A DNA stretch of 64,000 nucleotides from Rotaria socialis (Eukaryota; Rotifera; Eurotatoria; Philodinida; Philodinidae): positions 1 through 64,000 of the forward strand of contig CAJNYU010001370.1 in assembly GCA_905331475.1 (NCBI GenBank), read 5' to 3'. This document shows, one piece after another, positions 10,734-22,690 of the stretch; position 1 is the stretch's first letter, and the number at the start of each line of letters is the position of its first letter. A program made the position numbers and the translations under genes. Under the pieces are notes generated by a model. It was not told where the DNA came from and ran no database searches. It saw only the letters and a program-made list of their open reading frames with translations.

Positions 10734-11079
10734 TGATTATTGAACGGTTATTGAATTTCGAACAAAGATTTCTCAATTCATTAACATTTGGTTCTTTTAG
10801 ATTAAAACAATAATGCTTTGATGATCGAATATTTGTTCATTGTCAAGAAAATATCTCTAATGATTTTCTTCATTTAACATTAGAAGAAGCGAACGAATGA
10901 ATGAATTTAATTATCTAAAATTCAATAAAATCATTTACTTAATGGACAAAGAATAATTGAGTCATTAATAATAGAAATCGAACTATTTAAACGCAGAATT
11001 TGATCAAAGGAGGTGAAGCGTTAAGCGGTAAAAACGGTTCCCTATCGAAATTCGATTTTGTCTCCCTAATTTTTATCTA

Positions 11080-12136
11080 CAGTAAAACCTCTACAATGAA
11101 CACCTCTCGATAGTGAACAACTCCTTATTCTGAACACTCTCAGGTCCGACGGAGCGATTTTTGCTGGAAATGCACCTCTCGATTGTGAACACTTCTTTCC
11201 CAATCCCTCTAGCTACTATAACCTCTCTAATGTGAACCTATGTACATGTTTATTTTTCTCTCTCTGTTACGTAATGCTCCACTTCTTTTACGTCTGTTCT
11301 GAATAAGAAGGCCATTGTCTCAATTCGTCTTATTGTTCATTTTCTAAACAGACGAAGAGGACTCTCAATTTTTTTCTAGTTCGCCTAATTATCTCTCTCC
11401 TATATATAAGTTCTGTTTTTCTAATAAACGCAGTCAAATATTCATTTAAAAAATGTCAATACGACATGATCTTACTTTGCAACAGAAAATTGAACTAACC
11501 AATGATAACAGGAATGGTAATGGTTTATCTCAACGTACATTGGCTGTAAAATATAATATTTCGCTTGGTTCTGTATCAAATGTATTAAAACGTAAGGCAG
11601 AATATTTGGATGGTTATGGAGCAAACCAGAATCACAATGTTAAACGAAAAATACTTCATGTTAATTCACGAGAACTCGATGAAAAAGTATATGAATGGTT
11701 TGTACAACAACGTTCAAAAAACATTCCAATATCAGGACCAATTTTACAAGAAAAATCACGTGAAGTAGCTGAATCGTTAGGTGATAAGATGGATTCATTT
11801 AAAGCATCGAATGGCTGGTTAGAAAAATTTAGAATAAGACACAACATTTCATTTCGTGTTATTAGCGGTGAAAGTTTATCTGTTGATGTTACAATTGTTG
11901 ATGATTGGGTTCAACGAATACCAAAAATTATTGATGATTATGATCCAAAGGATATATTTAATTGTGATGAAACAGGGTTATTTTTTAAATTTATGCCTGA
12001 TAAATCATTAACATTAAATAGAGAACAATTTAAAGGTGACAAAAAATCAAAAGAACGCTATACTATTTTATTTTGTGTTAATTCAACTGGTGAAGAAAAA
12101 TTAAAACCACTTGTAATTGGTGTGTATGCTCTTTAA
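11080..12136 (+). mobile_element. Truncated Tigger/pogo-type DNA transposon
   Basis: The left end starts CAGTAAAACCTC directly after a TA dinucleotide at 11078-11079, as expected for a pogo/Tigger terminal repeat, and is followed by AT-rich leader. A 3' partner end was not found. The element carries the transposase part described at 11453-12136. About 40 bases further on an unrelated CAGTGGCGTAGCTAGG end appears at 12174, so the right half was probably lost by deletion or replacement. Confidence 0.7.
11453..12136 (+). pseudogene. Tigger-like transposase, C-terminally truncated
   Basis: 227 residues from an ATG. Residues 1-50 form a psq-type helix-turn-helix (LTLQQKIEL, then TLAVKYNISLGSVSNVLKRK). 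Residues about 75-145 form the CENP-B/Tc5 second helix-turn-helix (VYEWFVQQRSKNIPISGPIL, then SNGWLEKFRIRHNIS). The first DDE-superfamily aspartate lies in IFNCDETGLFFKFMP near residue 170. The frame ends shortly after KPLVIG, before the second Asp and the third acidic residue of the catalytic triad, so the protein cannot be an active transposase. Intact relatives are about 400-550 residues. Domesticated CENP-B-like use of the DNA-binding half is conceivable, but nothing here supports it. Confidence 0.85.
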
Positions 12137-12173
12137 ATATCCTTAACTATTTTGAAATACTTTAAATACTTAA

Positions 12174-12330
12174 CAGTGGCGTAGCTAGGATTTTTTTAGC
12201 GTTGGGCCGCTTCCCAGCTAAATTATTTTGAGACATGGGCTGTATTGGGCAATTGAAAATCGATTGGGCCGCAACTGGAAGTTGTCAAAAGTTTATTGCT
12301 ACCTCCAAATCTATGTTGTTTCAAGGAAAT
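12174..12330 (+). repeat. hAT-like element end (CAGTGGCGTAGCTAGG)
   Basis: Begins CAGTGGCGTAGCTAGGA, a terminal-repeat style shared with the two complete MITEs at 34767 and 50334, which start CAGTGGCGG. No matching right end or 8-bp duplication was found downstream, so this is a truncated or very degenerate copy. Its right boundary is a guess. Confidence 0.4.
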
Positions 12331-12606
12331 TTGCCATTACCCTATTAGAAATGACCGTGTTTGCTAATATTCTCTTTTTCATAAATTAATTCTTTATTTC
12401 TCAAAATCTATCTATTTATTTCTACAGTAAAAGTCATGATTAGTCATAAATAGAACGAAAAGAACATCAGCTCACTTTATCATTTCTCAACACGTAATGA
12501 TGACTGCTGCTCTATATTATATTCCTAGCGAGTCCTTTCAACCTTGTAAGATTTTTAACGGCTAATATTTTTAGTTATCTGTGCATTCTCTGAACTATAT
12601 ATTATC

Positions 12607-12981
12607 ATCCCATGTAAAAATATTAAGGGTATAATCAGATTAAAATCGATTACAAAACGATTAAAATTATGCATCTTTTAGTCAATTTTTAATCAAAAAT
12701 AATCGAAAAAATCAAAATTTCATTGATTATTTTGACCTATTTCGATTAAAATTGATGAAAATTAATTGAAGATTTTTTTACGCATAACGGACAGAAATCA
12801 ATTGAAACCGGGTTTTTTTCATGAATTTTAATCGAAATTGATCAAAATAATCAATGAAATTTTGATTTTTTCGATTATTTTTGATTAAAAATTGACTAAA
12901 AGGTGCATGATTTTCATCAATTTTTAATCATTTTGTAATCGATTTTAATTTGACTTTACCCTTAATTGTTTTACATGGGAT
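12607..12981. repeat. Long palindromic (foldback) element with CCCATGTAAAA ends
   Basis: The two halves are reverse complements over about 150 bases each. CCCATGTAAAA..AAGGGTA at 12609 pairs with its complement ending ACATGGG at 12979. Inner blocks ATTAAAATCGATTACAAAA, TTTTAGTCAATTTTTAATCA and AAAATTTCATTGATTATTTT all recur inverted. The centre at about 12770-12815 is unique (ACGCATAACGGACAGAAATC). There are no open frames. It is typical of a MITE or foldback element that could form a long hairpin RNA if transcribed. Flanks share only AT, so no clear target duplication is proved. Confidence 0.75.
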
Positions 12982-13616
12982 TCCATTACTGTTACTACTA
13001 ATTCCTAAGTGAAATTTTCAAACGGCACTCATTAACATCTTCTTTTGCGAATTGGAATTTTTATTAATCAAATTGCGAAAGTATTGTCCTCACTAATACC
13101 GTTCAAGTATTCGGTTTAAGCTGCGTCTGTCGTTTGCGTTCAAAAGAATTCTATGTTCTCTCGCAATATTCATAAATATACACTGATATCTTTATCACCA
13201 ACTTTAAGTGAGGACATAAGTTTGTTGACCTAGTGCTCTTTATCTAATTATACGCTTTATATAAGTTATGTCTATTATGAATGCCTAAAATAATCTAACA
13301 ATTAATTTCATGAAAAAAGAAAATGATGATAAATAATAATGATTTGAATTTCTTCATTGTCATATTCATTTTAAAAAGTATTCATCATTATCGTAAAAAC
13401 TACTCATACAAGTAACTACGCAACGATGAATCATATATCAATAACGGTACGACAAATTTCCTAAAAAATGATACTCTAACTAAAACATTTGCAAAGACTT
13501 ACTTGCATAAGAACAGCAAGAAAAAGGCATGCGCGTTGTTATTGCTTTATTATTCTATATCGATCATACAGGTAAGCGAGAGCATTAATTCATTCAGCCG
13601 CACAGAAAAAAAAGCA

Positions 13617-15219
13617 ATGAAGAAAGCAGTGCACAAAGCATTTCATCATAAAGCTGGCAATAAAAGTAAAAGCAAGCACAGAAATCATCATCGAGTAGCG
13701 TGCAATGTTTGTGGACTAGAAAATTTTCAAGTCGATCGCTACAAATGTTTAATTTGTGTCAATTATAATGTTTGTGCACAATGTTTTGAAAAACATCTTC
13801 AATCAGAACAGCATTCCACCGGTAAGATAACTTTAACTATGGCTGACTATATTTTCGTAATCTTTTTTTGTATGCCTTCAGGCCACCCAATGGTTCATTT
13901 TAAAGTCCCAGATGAATTATTCGGTCGTAAAATCAAATCAAAAGATGAAATTACAATAAAAACAATGGAGCATCTGTATGGCAAAGAGCAACATGAAGAT
14001 ATACCCTGCGATAATTGTATCATACAAAGTATATCGGGATTACGTTTTAAATGTGATACATGTCCGAACTTTAATCTTTGTCAAATGTGTGCCATTAAAA
14101 ATACTACCAACGAAAAACATAAACCGGATCATCCACTTATTCTCGTATCACATGAAGTAATACAGAAACTAAATAAAAAAAATATTGAATTGGGAGATCC
14201 ATTAGGGCAAGGTGCTTTCGGTAAGTAAATATAAAACCTTTTCAAAAGTATCAATGAAGACATTCAATTATATAGGTACTGTTTACAAAGCTAAATGGTC
14301 ATCAAAAACAGGTCGCCGAGAAGTAGCATGTAAAGTGTTACATATTCCAGCTGGGATTGATTCTCTTAAATTAGAAAAAAGTTTTCTTCGAGAATTATCC
14401 GCATATGCTGAAGTTGATGGAGCATATATTTTAAAACTTTTCGGCTATTCCACTTTTCAAAATGAGAATAGTTCGATGAGTTATTATTTAATTACAGAAT
14501 ATATGACTAAAGGAAGTCTAACAGATCTTATTTATAATCAACAACAACACGAACGAATATCACTAAGACAGAAACTATGTATTGCTTGCAATATTGCGAC
14601 TGGTATGCGTAAAATTCATGATCATTCATTAATTCATCGGGACCTTCGTCCGGATAATATTCTCGTAACAGATAATTATCTAACGAAAATCGGTGATATG
14701 GGTTTAGCTCGAGTCTTAGATGAATATTTAGATCATACACAAATTGGGTGTAAACGATATATGCCTCCTGAATTTTACGATACTGGAATGTATGACCAAA
14801 AACTTGATATTTTCACATTTGGCTTATCAATAAGCGAACTATTTACTGAAACACAGCATCAATTTAAAGAAAATCGAATACAAATTAAAAAATCAAGTCC
14901 AATATTCAGTGATTTGATTGATCGATGTTTAGAAGAAGATCCTCGATATCGACCAACAGCAATGGAAATCGAAGCAACGTTAAATTTATATTTGAATGAA
15001 TTCGATTCTAAACACTCTACAGGTAGCAACTATTCTACGTTACCACTAGATGAACAAAATAAATTAGTTTGTCAATTTTACAAAGCGTATCACTCGGACG
15101 CTGTTCAAATTATTGCAAAACAATACCCACCTATCAAAAGATTATCAATACATAGTCTATCAACAGAAAAAAGCCACGACGATAAGTCAAAGACCAAATG
15201 TAAATGCTGTATTCAGTAG
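13617..15219 (+). CDS. Protein kinase with two N-terminal ZZ zinc fingers
   Basis: Exons 13617-13821, 13882-14220 and 14276-15219 (introns of 60 and 55 bp) give 495 residues. Two ZZ-type fingers come first: CNVCGLENFQVDRYKCLICV..CAQCF and CDNCIIQSISGLRFKCDTCP..CQMCA, each followed by an HxxxH pair. A tyrosine-kinase-like/RIP-like kinase domain follows: GQGAFGTVYKAKW, catalytic Lys in REVACKV, LIHRDLRPDNILV, then GDMGLA where DFG is usual, and PPE in place of APE. The C-terminus KTKCKCCIQ looks like a CaaX prenylation site with extra cysteines for palmitoylation. The first intron is a multiple of three and open, so retention would add 20 residues. I chose the first in-frame ATG, but an additional upstream exon is possible because the frame stays open 114 bases further. 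The role is probably signalling at membranes; the substrate is unknown. Confidence 0.85.
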
Positions 15220-17784
15220 CAACCGCCGTTAGACTGAAAGAAAATGAATAATTTCAATAGTAGATTCTATTATGATTTTGATATTGTAGAATCGCAAGTC
15301 ATTTTTCTTTTAATCAGTTCAATGGATAACTTTTTCATAACAAAAAATTTCTTATTCAAAACTATGATTCTCATATGTATGCAAAAATGTGCGCTCACGT
15401 GGTGGAATCTGTTAAATATCAAAGAAGCAGAGCGCGTTACTTCATAAGTTTACCAGAGAAGTAAACTACCAGAATTAGGTTGTGTCGTTCTGTAATTTTT
15501 AGAGCGCATGTACATAAATGAGCAATACTAAAAGCATAGATTCGCTTTCTGATTACCTGCAATCATCTTCACAAGTGCGATTTATCTGTGTATTACAACT
15601 TGCAATCGCGAATGACTAATTTTCATGATAAACTTCTGTTTCTCTAGAGATCAGATGCGTTTTATATGTTTGTTCAGACTAAGAAAAAGTTAATTTGAAC
15701 TCATGTATTTTTATCGAAGCAGGACTTCCGTCTATGGAAAGCTATTATTCCGATCAGAGTTTGCCATGGTTTAATTGCTAAATATGGGCTTGGATTTAAT
15801 CCAATAGTAATGTTTTGACTATGAAACTATCGCGCGAGGTTTTCATGATCTTACAACGTTCTACTATACGATCAGTATTTCTATAAAAATGATTACTTAT
15901 CTAGTTTACAGGGTAACACAAACATTTCGATATAAGTCGAATAACACAGCTCATTTCATGTTCAAAACAGCTTGTATAGCCAAGCCACAGCGTACAGAGG
16001 CGAATAAAATCTGTTCGTCTCTGGCGAAAAACATCGTGCATAATATTTTTTCCTCGTGACTCTCTTGTGCATTGTGATCATTTATGATAGAAGAAGTATT
16101 CATGCAATGGCGTCATACTTTATTATGTTCTTTCATATCACACGCCTATATGCGCGCAATCAAGAAACAAAACAAGAGGAAATAATCAAGTGGCACAGTT
16201 GTGTACAATGTAGAGCCACAAAAGAAAGAGCAATAAAACATATGATTAGAAGAGATGTTAAAGGAAGGTTAAACGTTATGTATGAGTAGTTAATTTAACC
16301 AAACAAAGTGAATAGATAGAGGCATATGTAATAGACGCAAATGGAAACATCACATTTGTTAGCATGTTTTAATAAACGTTTGAACCTTCTCCATATAGAT
16401 GCATCAAAGAATTATTCATCGCATCAGACTACGTGTTACTAAAACTGATAAGTCTGGCATATAAGTACACTCAATTTCTTGCGGTACTGCAACTTTTATC
16501 TGCCATCGCAACTCGCCTATGAATATGTACAACGATAGATAAACAGTGAACACATGCTACAGAATAATACGATTTATATTTGAAACTGCAACAAAAAATA
16601 GAAAACATCTAAGTATGGTGCGCAAACCGACGAAAACGAGCCCCGTTTGCTATTGAATTGGATGTTTATTCATGTGTTCTTCTTCTTCTTCTTCTTGTTC
16701 TTCTTCTTCTTCTTCTTCTCTTCCACGGAATCACTGTATGCTGTCGACGACCTGTAACAATAGTTTAGCAAATGAAATAGGTGCAACTGTTCAGAAAACC
16801 TGATGAACCGTCTAGGTTAAAGAGTGGCGCTCGTGCGCACATGTAATGGAGGATCTGCAAGTTTGCTGATAGGAGTTCCCTGTCTTTTCTCACTAGCTAA
16901 GGAAGAGAGAGAGAGAGAGAGGAATCGCTTGATTTCTGGGCAACAAAAATGTAACCAGATCTTTTTTAGGCCATATAACTGCATGAAGGTCTGTTCTCAA
17001 TTTTTCTTTTTGTTGAGAATTGATTCACCTCGTATTTAAGATCGTATATCTCTAAAACAATGCATGCCATCAGAAACATTATTCCTCAGAAAGGTATCTA
17101 TAATAATAAGGTTTTGTTCCGAAAAGAACTAAAAATGTGTGTCCTAGTGAACATAAGTGAAATTGAACAAAATAGGCACGGATGCGATTAAAATAGAAAA
17201 GAAATCTTGAAAACAGTTTGGGATCCACTCAAAGGAGACGATCAATCTTAGAACTAGTGAATCTATTTTGAATCCAAATGGAAAACGATTTTCAGCGGAG
17301 TAGCTAAATAAAATTCTGTGACAAGATCAACATTGCTTGGTCGTTAATTGCTGCCTAGACTCTAGTTAAGAAGTGAGATGTCGACAACAGCCTGGTAAAA
17401 TTCTCCAGACAATCGAAGATCTTGAATTAGATACTGTGTCGAACTTGAAAATTGATCAGCGTACTTTGTGCTTTTCCTGAATTATTTTTATAATTTTCAA
17501 CTCAGAGAGGTTTTCATGATAAATAATATTGATTTAAAAGATTGTGAACGATATGCTTAGATTTTTTTGTAATTTTCAATTAAAATCCCTGAGAAAAAAG
17601 CAATTTTTTGCCTTATATCTGCTTATTAAAAACTCAGAAATGTTTCAAGCAATGTGTTATTTAATGCGACTCTTTTGCTATTTTTATGATATCCTGTGCA
17701 TCGTGGCAGAGAGTGTTTTTTCATAAGGAATCTTCTAGTACGGACACAGATTTGCTCATAATAATATCTTGAAAATAACTAGAC
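15220..17784. other. Intergenic stretch with microsatellites
   Basis: No gene is supported. It contains CTT repeats at about 16678-16718 and a GA run at about 16906-16922. Short open frames lack start context, motifs or composition typical of exons here. Confidence 0.4.
16678..16718. repeat. CTT microsatellite
   Basis: TTC/CTT trinucleotide run of about 40 bases with one G interruption. Confidence 0.8.
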
Positions 17785-19115
17785 TTACGATATTTCGTCT
17801 TCACTCTCTCGTATGTCACCACCATCACTTGAGGAACCAGTGACCAGTTTGTAGAATATTTTCAGAATAAACTATATTAAAGAAGAAATGAATGTTGGTC
17901 GAATAAAAATAAACTCACATAAAGCCAATAGAGATTGAGAGTGAGCAAAATCCATAGGAGACTATTGAACAACCCATGCAAACCACAGCCATTGGGCAAG
18001 GCGCGATAAACAAAGACGACTCCGCTCGAATATAACACCTTCAGTGGAAACCAGTATAAGCGAAAAATAAACCTGTCAGAATAAAGGAATAATAACAATT
18101 TTAAATTCTTCTCTTTTTTTGACATTTCATTTGATCGAATCATGTAAACTCACCAACAAACAACAAATATGCCGAAGCTACCATGAGAGGCATGATACCA
18201 CATATGATATTTTTGACCACCCTGTCGCACGATAATATAACGCATAAGTTTAGTGGCCTCCAGGAAAATATCGGTTATGTCATGCATGAAAAATACCAAC
18301 AAGCCGATTTTATGATAGCTGTATAAACGTTGAACGAAGAGACATATAATTTCAGAAATAGATCATGAAATCGCAATATTTACCGTGTACAATAAGACAG
18401 AGATATCAATGCGATTGTGAGTACATGATGGAGAAGCATGATAAGATAGTCTTTTCTTTTCAAATCCATGAAAATTGTGGCATAGATAGAATGGACATAG
18501 AAGCCACATTCAACAAAATATAAAAGTTTAATATCGAACGGAATCAGCATTTCGGGTGACCAATCTAAAAAATAGTCACTTAGATTTTTTTATTTCAATC
18601 GATCAATGCACTTTACTCACCATCCCAAATAAGATAGGGTTGATCGAAATAGTCATAGCGATATCGAACCAAGTAAAAGCAGTATGACCATGTAAATGTA
18701 TATAGAAAACATTTCCACGCAGATTCTGGAATTTTTTTCTTGTTCATCTCTATCAAATTAAGTCGACTAATGAGTAACTAAAACAAATAAATGACTAGTT
18801 TTCTTCTTGCTGTCTCAACTGCCTTTTAATTTATGGACAAACCGTGGAAATGCAACTTTCAAAGGCATATCGAATCAATGTAATAAACACAGCAATCAAG
18901 AGAGTATAATAGATATCGTTTTGTTGAAAATAACATTGTCTAGTAAACCCATTGATTAACGACGTAGGAAATACATAGTCGCGCCACATTGTCGGTGAAT
19001 AATACCACATAACAGTTCGTCGTAAATCAATCAAAAGATCGATATAAGAAGGTGACATGGAAAAATTTCCTGTCAACCCTTCATTGGCTTCAGTTGACAT
19101 GTATGGATGAGCCAT
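17785..19115 (-). CDS. Ceramide synthase (TLC/LAG1 domain)
   Basis: Six exons on the minus strand (18843-19115, 18621-18777, 18384-18564, 18154-18318, 17919-18072, 17785-17871) join into 338 residues with intact frame. It should N-acylate sphingoid bases with acyl-CoA in the ER membrane. The LAG1 motif is plain: MLLHHVLTIALISLSY with the conserved HH pair, and after the next junction FFMHDITDIFLEATKL with the HD..D acidic motif. Several membrane helices are visible, and the C-terminus is acidic (SSSDGGDIRESEDEIS), as in animal CerS. No homeobox insert is seen, and the protein is slightly shorter than the usual 350-390. I start at MAHPYMSTEANEG; the open frame continues upstream only through a non-ATG, so an extra 5' exon cannot be excluded. 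Confidence 0.92.
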
Positions 19116-22100
19116 GTTGATTGAAATTTGAAAAAAGAAACTGGAACAACAATGAAACAGAATAGTATTGAATGCTATACTAAAAATGAAACAAAGCAAA
19201 GTTGTCCGATAGAGAATCAGACTAAAATACAGTATTTTGATATCCTTGACAGAACACCGTCGCCAAAAGAAAGACCCCGAAGAGATTTCTAAAAAAATGG
19301 CTTCTATACAGTCAATGGTAACTTTTTAAAATATCAATTCGATTTTTATTTACTTTCACCACAATTTCATCTATGTTTAGACTTGCAGGGTACATGACTA
19401 TTAACCACTGTCTACTCATTCCCGTTGATACAAAAATGAAAAATTTTCTTACTCAGACACGCAAAGATCTCAGCAAGACTCTTAATAATATGTCCTTAAA
19501 TATGATTTAAAACATTAGGGAGTACTCGGAAATGCATATATATATATATATATTATAACCACAGAAAAACGTAGTATTCTACAATTCTAAGATTTTCAAG
19601 GTTACATATGTTACTATAGATATGTATTTTAATGCAGAGTAATAAGTGAAGTCGACGAACAGCTGTTTTGATTTCATGACAGAGTATACTGCACTTATGT
19701 CTGCAGAATACTTCGTACATCTACTCATAAAGTATTATTTACCACTGTCATATAAAGACAGAAGATGAAATGTTAAATCAATTCCTATGTTATGCCTTTG
19801 TACATTACTACGAGAAAAGACTTCAGCCACTAGTTTTTTTTGTATAAGACACTGTTTCTATGTTCACAACATCACACCTGGCTAATGTAAAGAAAGAAAG
19901 AAAGAAAAAGAAAAAAAAATAATAAAATCTACAGTGTATGTACTAAACGCAAGAGAAATTTTATTATTGACCCGTGAAACAATCGATGACTCAACATTCC
20001 GTATAAGCTCTAGATATTGGTGTCGACAAAAAACACTGCTACTGGCAGGTTTAGTGAGTAATAGCATCTGATCATGAAGAGAACGATCGATTTTTGTTGC
20101 ACTAAATTTCATGATGCCACCTTCATGTTCACATATTTGAAAAGAATAGAATTGAGAGTAGGAAAAAGAAAAAAATAGCATGATTCTCGTTCGATTAAAG
20201 CTGCAGTAACGAACACGATTGATGTCAGCAACTTTAAGTATGTAACCACATGGTGCCCTATGATAAAATTCGCTACTTTATTTGTATTGATATGATTTTT
20301 TAAGATTAATATTAGGAATATTACACTGATGAGATTTCGTTTCATTCAATTTTCAGGCTTGATTCGTTTTAAATATATACTTGTACAATTAAATCGATTT
20401 CGTTGACTTTTTTCAATGAATTAATTAGGATGAAATTTAAAAAACTTTCTTTGCAGGACTTTTTCTTGTTGAAGTAGATCCTAATGAAAGTTTTCACTTA
20501 TTAGAGTATTGCCAATATTCTTATAGAAATTTAATTATTTCTACTATTAATGGATTACCATGGTTTCTCTCGTATGATTCGATACAACTCATGGCAAGAT
20601 TTTTCAAGACTTCAGCATACATATATTTAATTCTGTCAAAGATGATAATCCACGTGTTTATACATTTCTCATCTGGGATGCGTATGTTTGATTTTAGATA
20701 TAAGAATAATTTTCTACACCAACTCATTGGTCAAATGCGGTAAAAGGTTAAAAAGGTTAATAGTTGAAATTTCATTTTCACAATCGCCTCAAGGTTGGCT
20801 ACACAGAAAAACGACACTCAGATGTTGACAGCCAGTGACTGATTCCAGTCGGAAGTCATGCATCGAGTGAAAAAAAAGAGAATAAGAAAAAATGGCAATG
20901 GCAGCTAAGCGACTGAAAAGAAAAAAATCGGCGCAGTACTTCATGCATACAAATACCTAAATAATTAGAAAAGAACAGAGAATAAGAAAAAACAACAAGA
21001 CTGTGGCAATATATACAAGACTAAATCAATGATTATTATTCTGTACAAAACTATATTGCGCTAGTATTTAGCTAGAGCAACAATTATTGTGAGTTAAACG
21101 CTATCTTCACTTGTACTCTTTCGAAACAAGGAGCTGTAGTTTAATTCATTTTTGTGTACTCAAAAAGTGACTACACTCTAGACTAGGTCAGTGTGTCCTG
21201 CCGTTAACACGATAACTCGTGAAAGCCTCATCCAATTATCTTGAAATTTTGTACACAGAATGATCTCATCAATATCTCAGTCGAGTTCGAAGATGAGAAG
21301 GATCCGTCAAGAAATGGCTGAGTTATCGAAAAAATTGTCATTATTGACCAGACCATCCCTGAGGGGGGATACAGGGATTTTTTCAAAAAAAAACATTTTT
21401 CTCAGAATTATTCAAAGCTTACATAAGTCGACTCAGTTTTTGCAGTACACGTAACAATCGGATGCGAATCCGATGTTTCCTCATTTCTTGTAGTTTCTCT
21501 TCGAAATCATAGAAACTCGTTGATTGTGTTCTCATGATCTCCATCCTTTTTTTTCGTTTTCGGTTTCCAATCTTTGAACAACAGTTCGTTCATGAAATTA
21601 CGTAAAACAATTTTATTTTATTGATAACAATGAAATACTCGCGACTAGAAAAAAAGGAAATATGTTGTAAACTTAATTCAAATTAATTTCATGATGTTGT
21701 CGAGAAACAATTTTAATCTGTTCATCATTGTAAAACTCGTTTTTTTTGTTTAAAATTTTCGTGATCGCACGTTCATTTACTTGTTGTTGAATCAAAAAGA
21801 GCCATATTAATATCTTTAAAGGCAAAAACCAATTCATAAAGAATAATGTATAAATACTCTCTACTTTCCACGAAAAATGCTGCTCTTTTTGACACTTCGA
21901 AATTCTTTTCAGGCTCTTGACAAATGATTTTATGAGTAGCGGGACAGTTTTACAACAGAATGCCAAATATATTGAGCAATCATCGACTCGACGTAGAACA
22001 ATGCACTTTTTCAACTTTGAAAATTGTGTCCAATGGCATCATTCATGAAATGAAGCCTTCTGTAGTAAAATTAATTTTTTCGACTGTTGAGTATTTTTTG

Positions 22101-22690
22101 ATATGATGACTTGCACAAAGTATGAGATAACTGGTTATCTCTTATCTCACATAGCGTATAAAATAATACAAGAAAAAATGTTGAGTCATTTTTGTATCCA
22201 TTATAAAAGATGAGTATAAGATTTAATGCGAAGTAATTTCTATTGCGATTTTTCTGAGACTAGGGAATACTATCGCCAGTAAATTAGTGCAATTCAGTAA
22301 GCATGTTTTTTATCTGCCTTTTTGAACATTTAATGAACAAGGCCATTCAATCTAAAAATGTAATATAGAACCATTTTTGAGTAAGTAACATGGAGTAGAT
22401 ATGAATTTTATTTATTTTTATTATAAATTTAAAGAGTTTTGAATGATTTTACAAGTTTTTCGCATTGATCAATGTCACAACTAGTTATTTCTTCAAATAA
22501 AAACAAAACATTTAGATTAATCACTGAGATTCTAACATATTCATATTCTCTTCTTTTTTGTATGATATAGATCTGAAAACAGTTGAACTAAACTCATTGA
22601 TATTACTTAAAATTTTAGACTAAATTTCAACACGACATTGCGACTTATCTTGATTTTGAACCGTATTCGTGTTTCTTCGATCGCTGTGTG
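19116..22690. other. Intergenic stretch with unassigned open frames
   Basis: No gene could be assigned. On the minus strand, 19930-20130 (GGIMKFSATKIDRSLHDQML) and 21673-22014 are open and could be exons of unknown genes, but no family or complete exon structure emerged. There is a TA run at 19535-19556. The dispersed repeat at 21149-21475 is listed separately. Confidence 0.35.
21149..21475 (+). repeat. Dispersed repeat, copy 1 (with copy at 54874-55395)
   Basis: From TTTTTGTGTACTCAAAA to CGACTCAGTTTTTGCAG and on through a short tail. A run of more than 60 bases around 21265-21335 (centre CGAGTTCGAAGATGAGAAGG) is almost identical in the second copy, as is CAGACCATCCCTGAGGGGG. Conserved frames carry in-frame stops, so coding use is unlikely. 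No terminal inverted repeats were noticed. The element class is unknown. Confidence 0.8.

Noticed and set aside
13503..13616. Upstream in-frame extension of the ZZ-kinase gene with a hydrophobic stretch
   Set aside because: It can only start at a non-ATG codon. Possible short splice sites exist but none gave a convincing first exon, so the ATG at 13617 was used.
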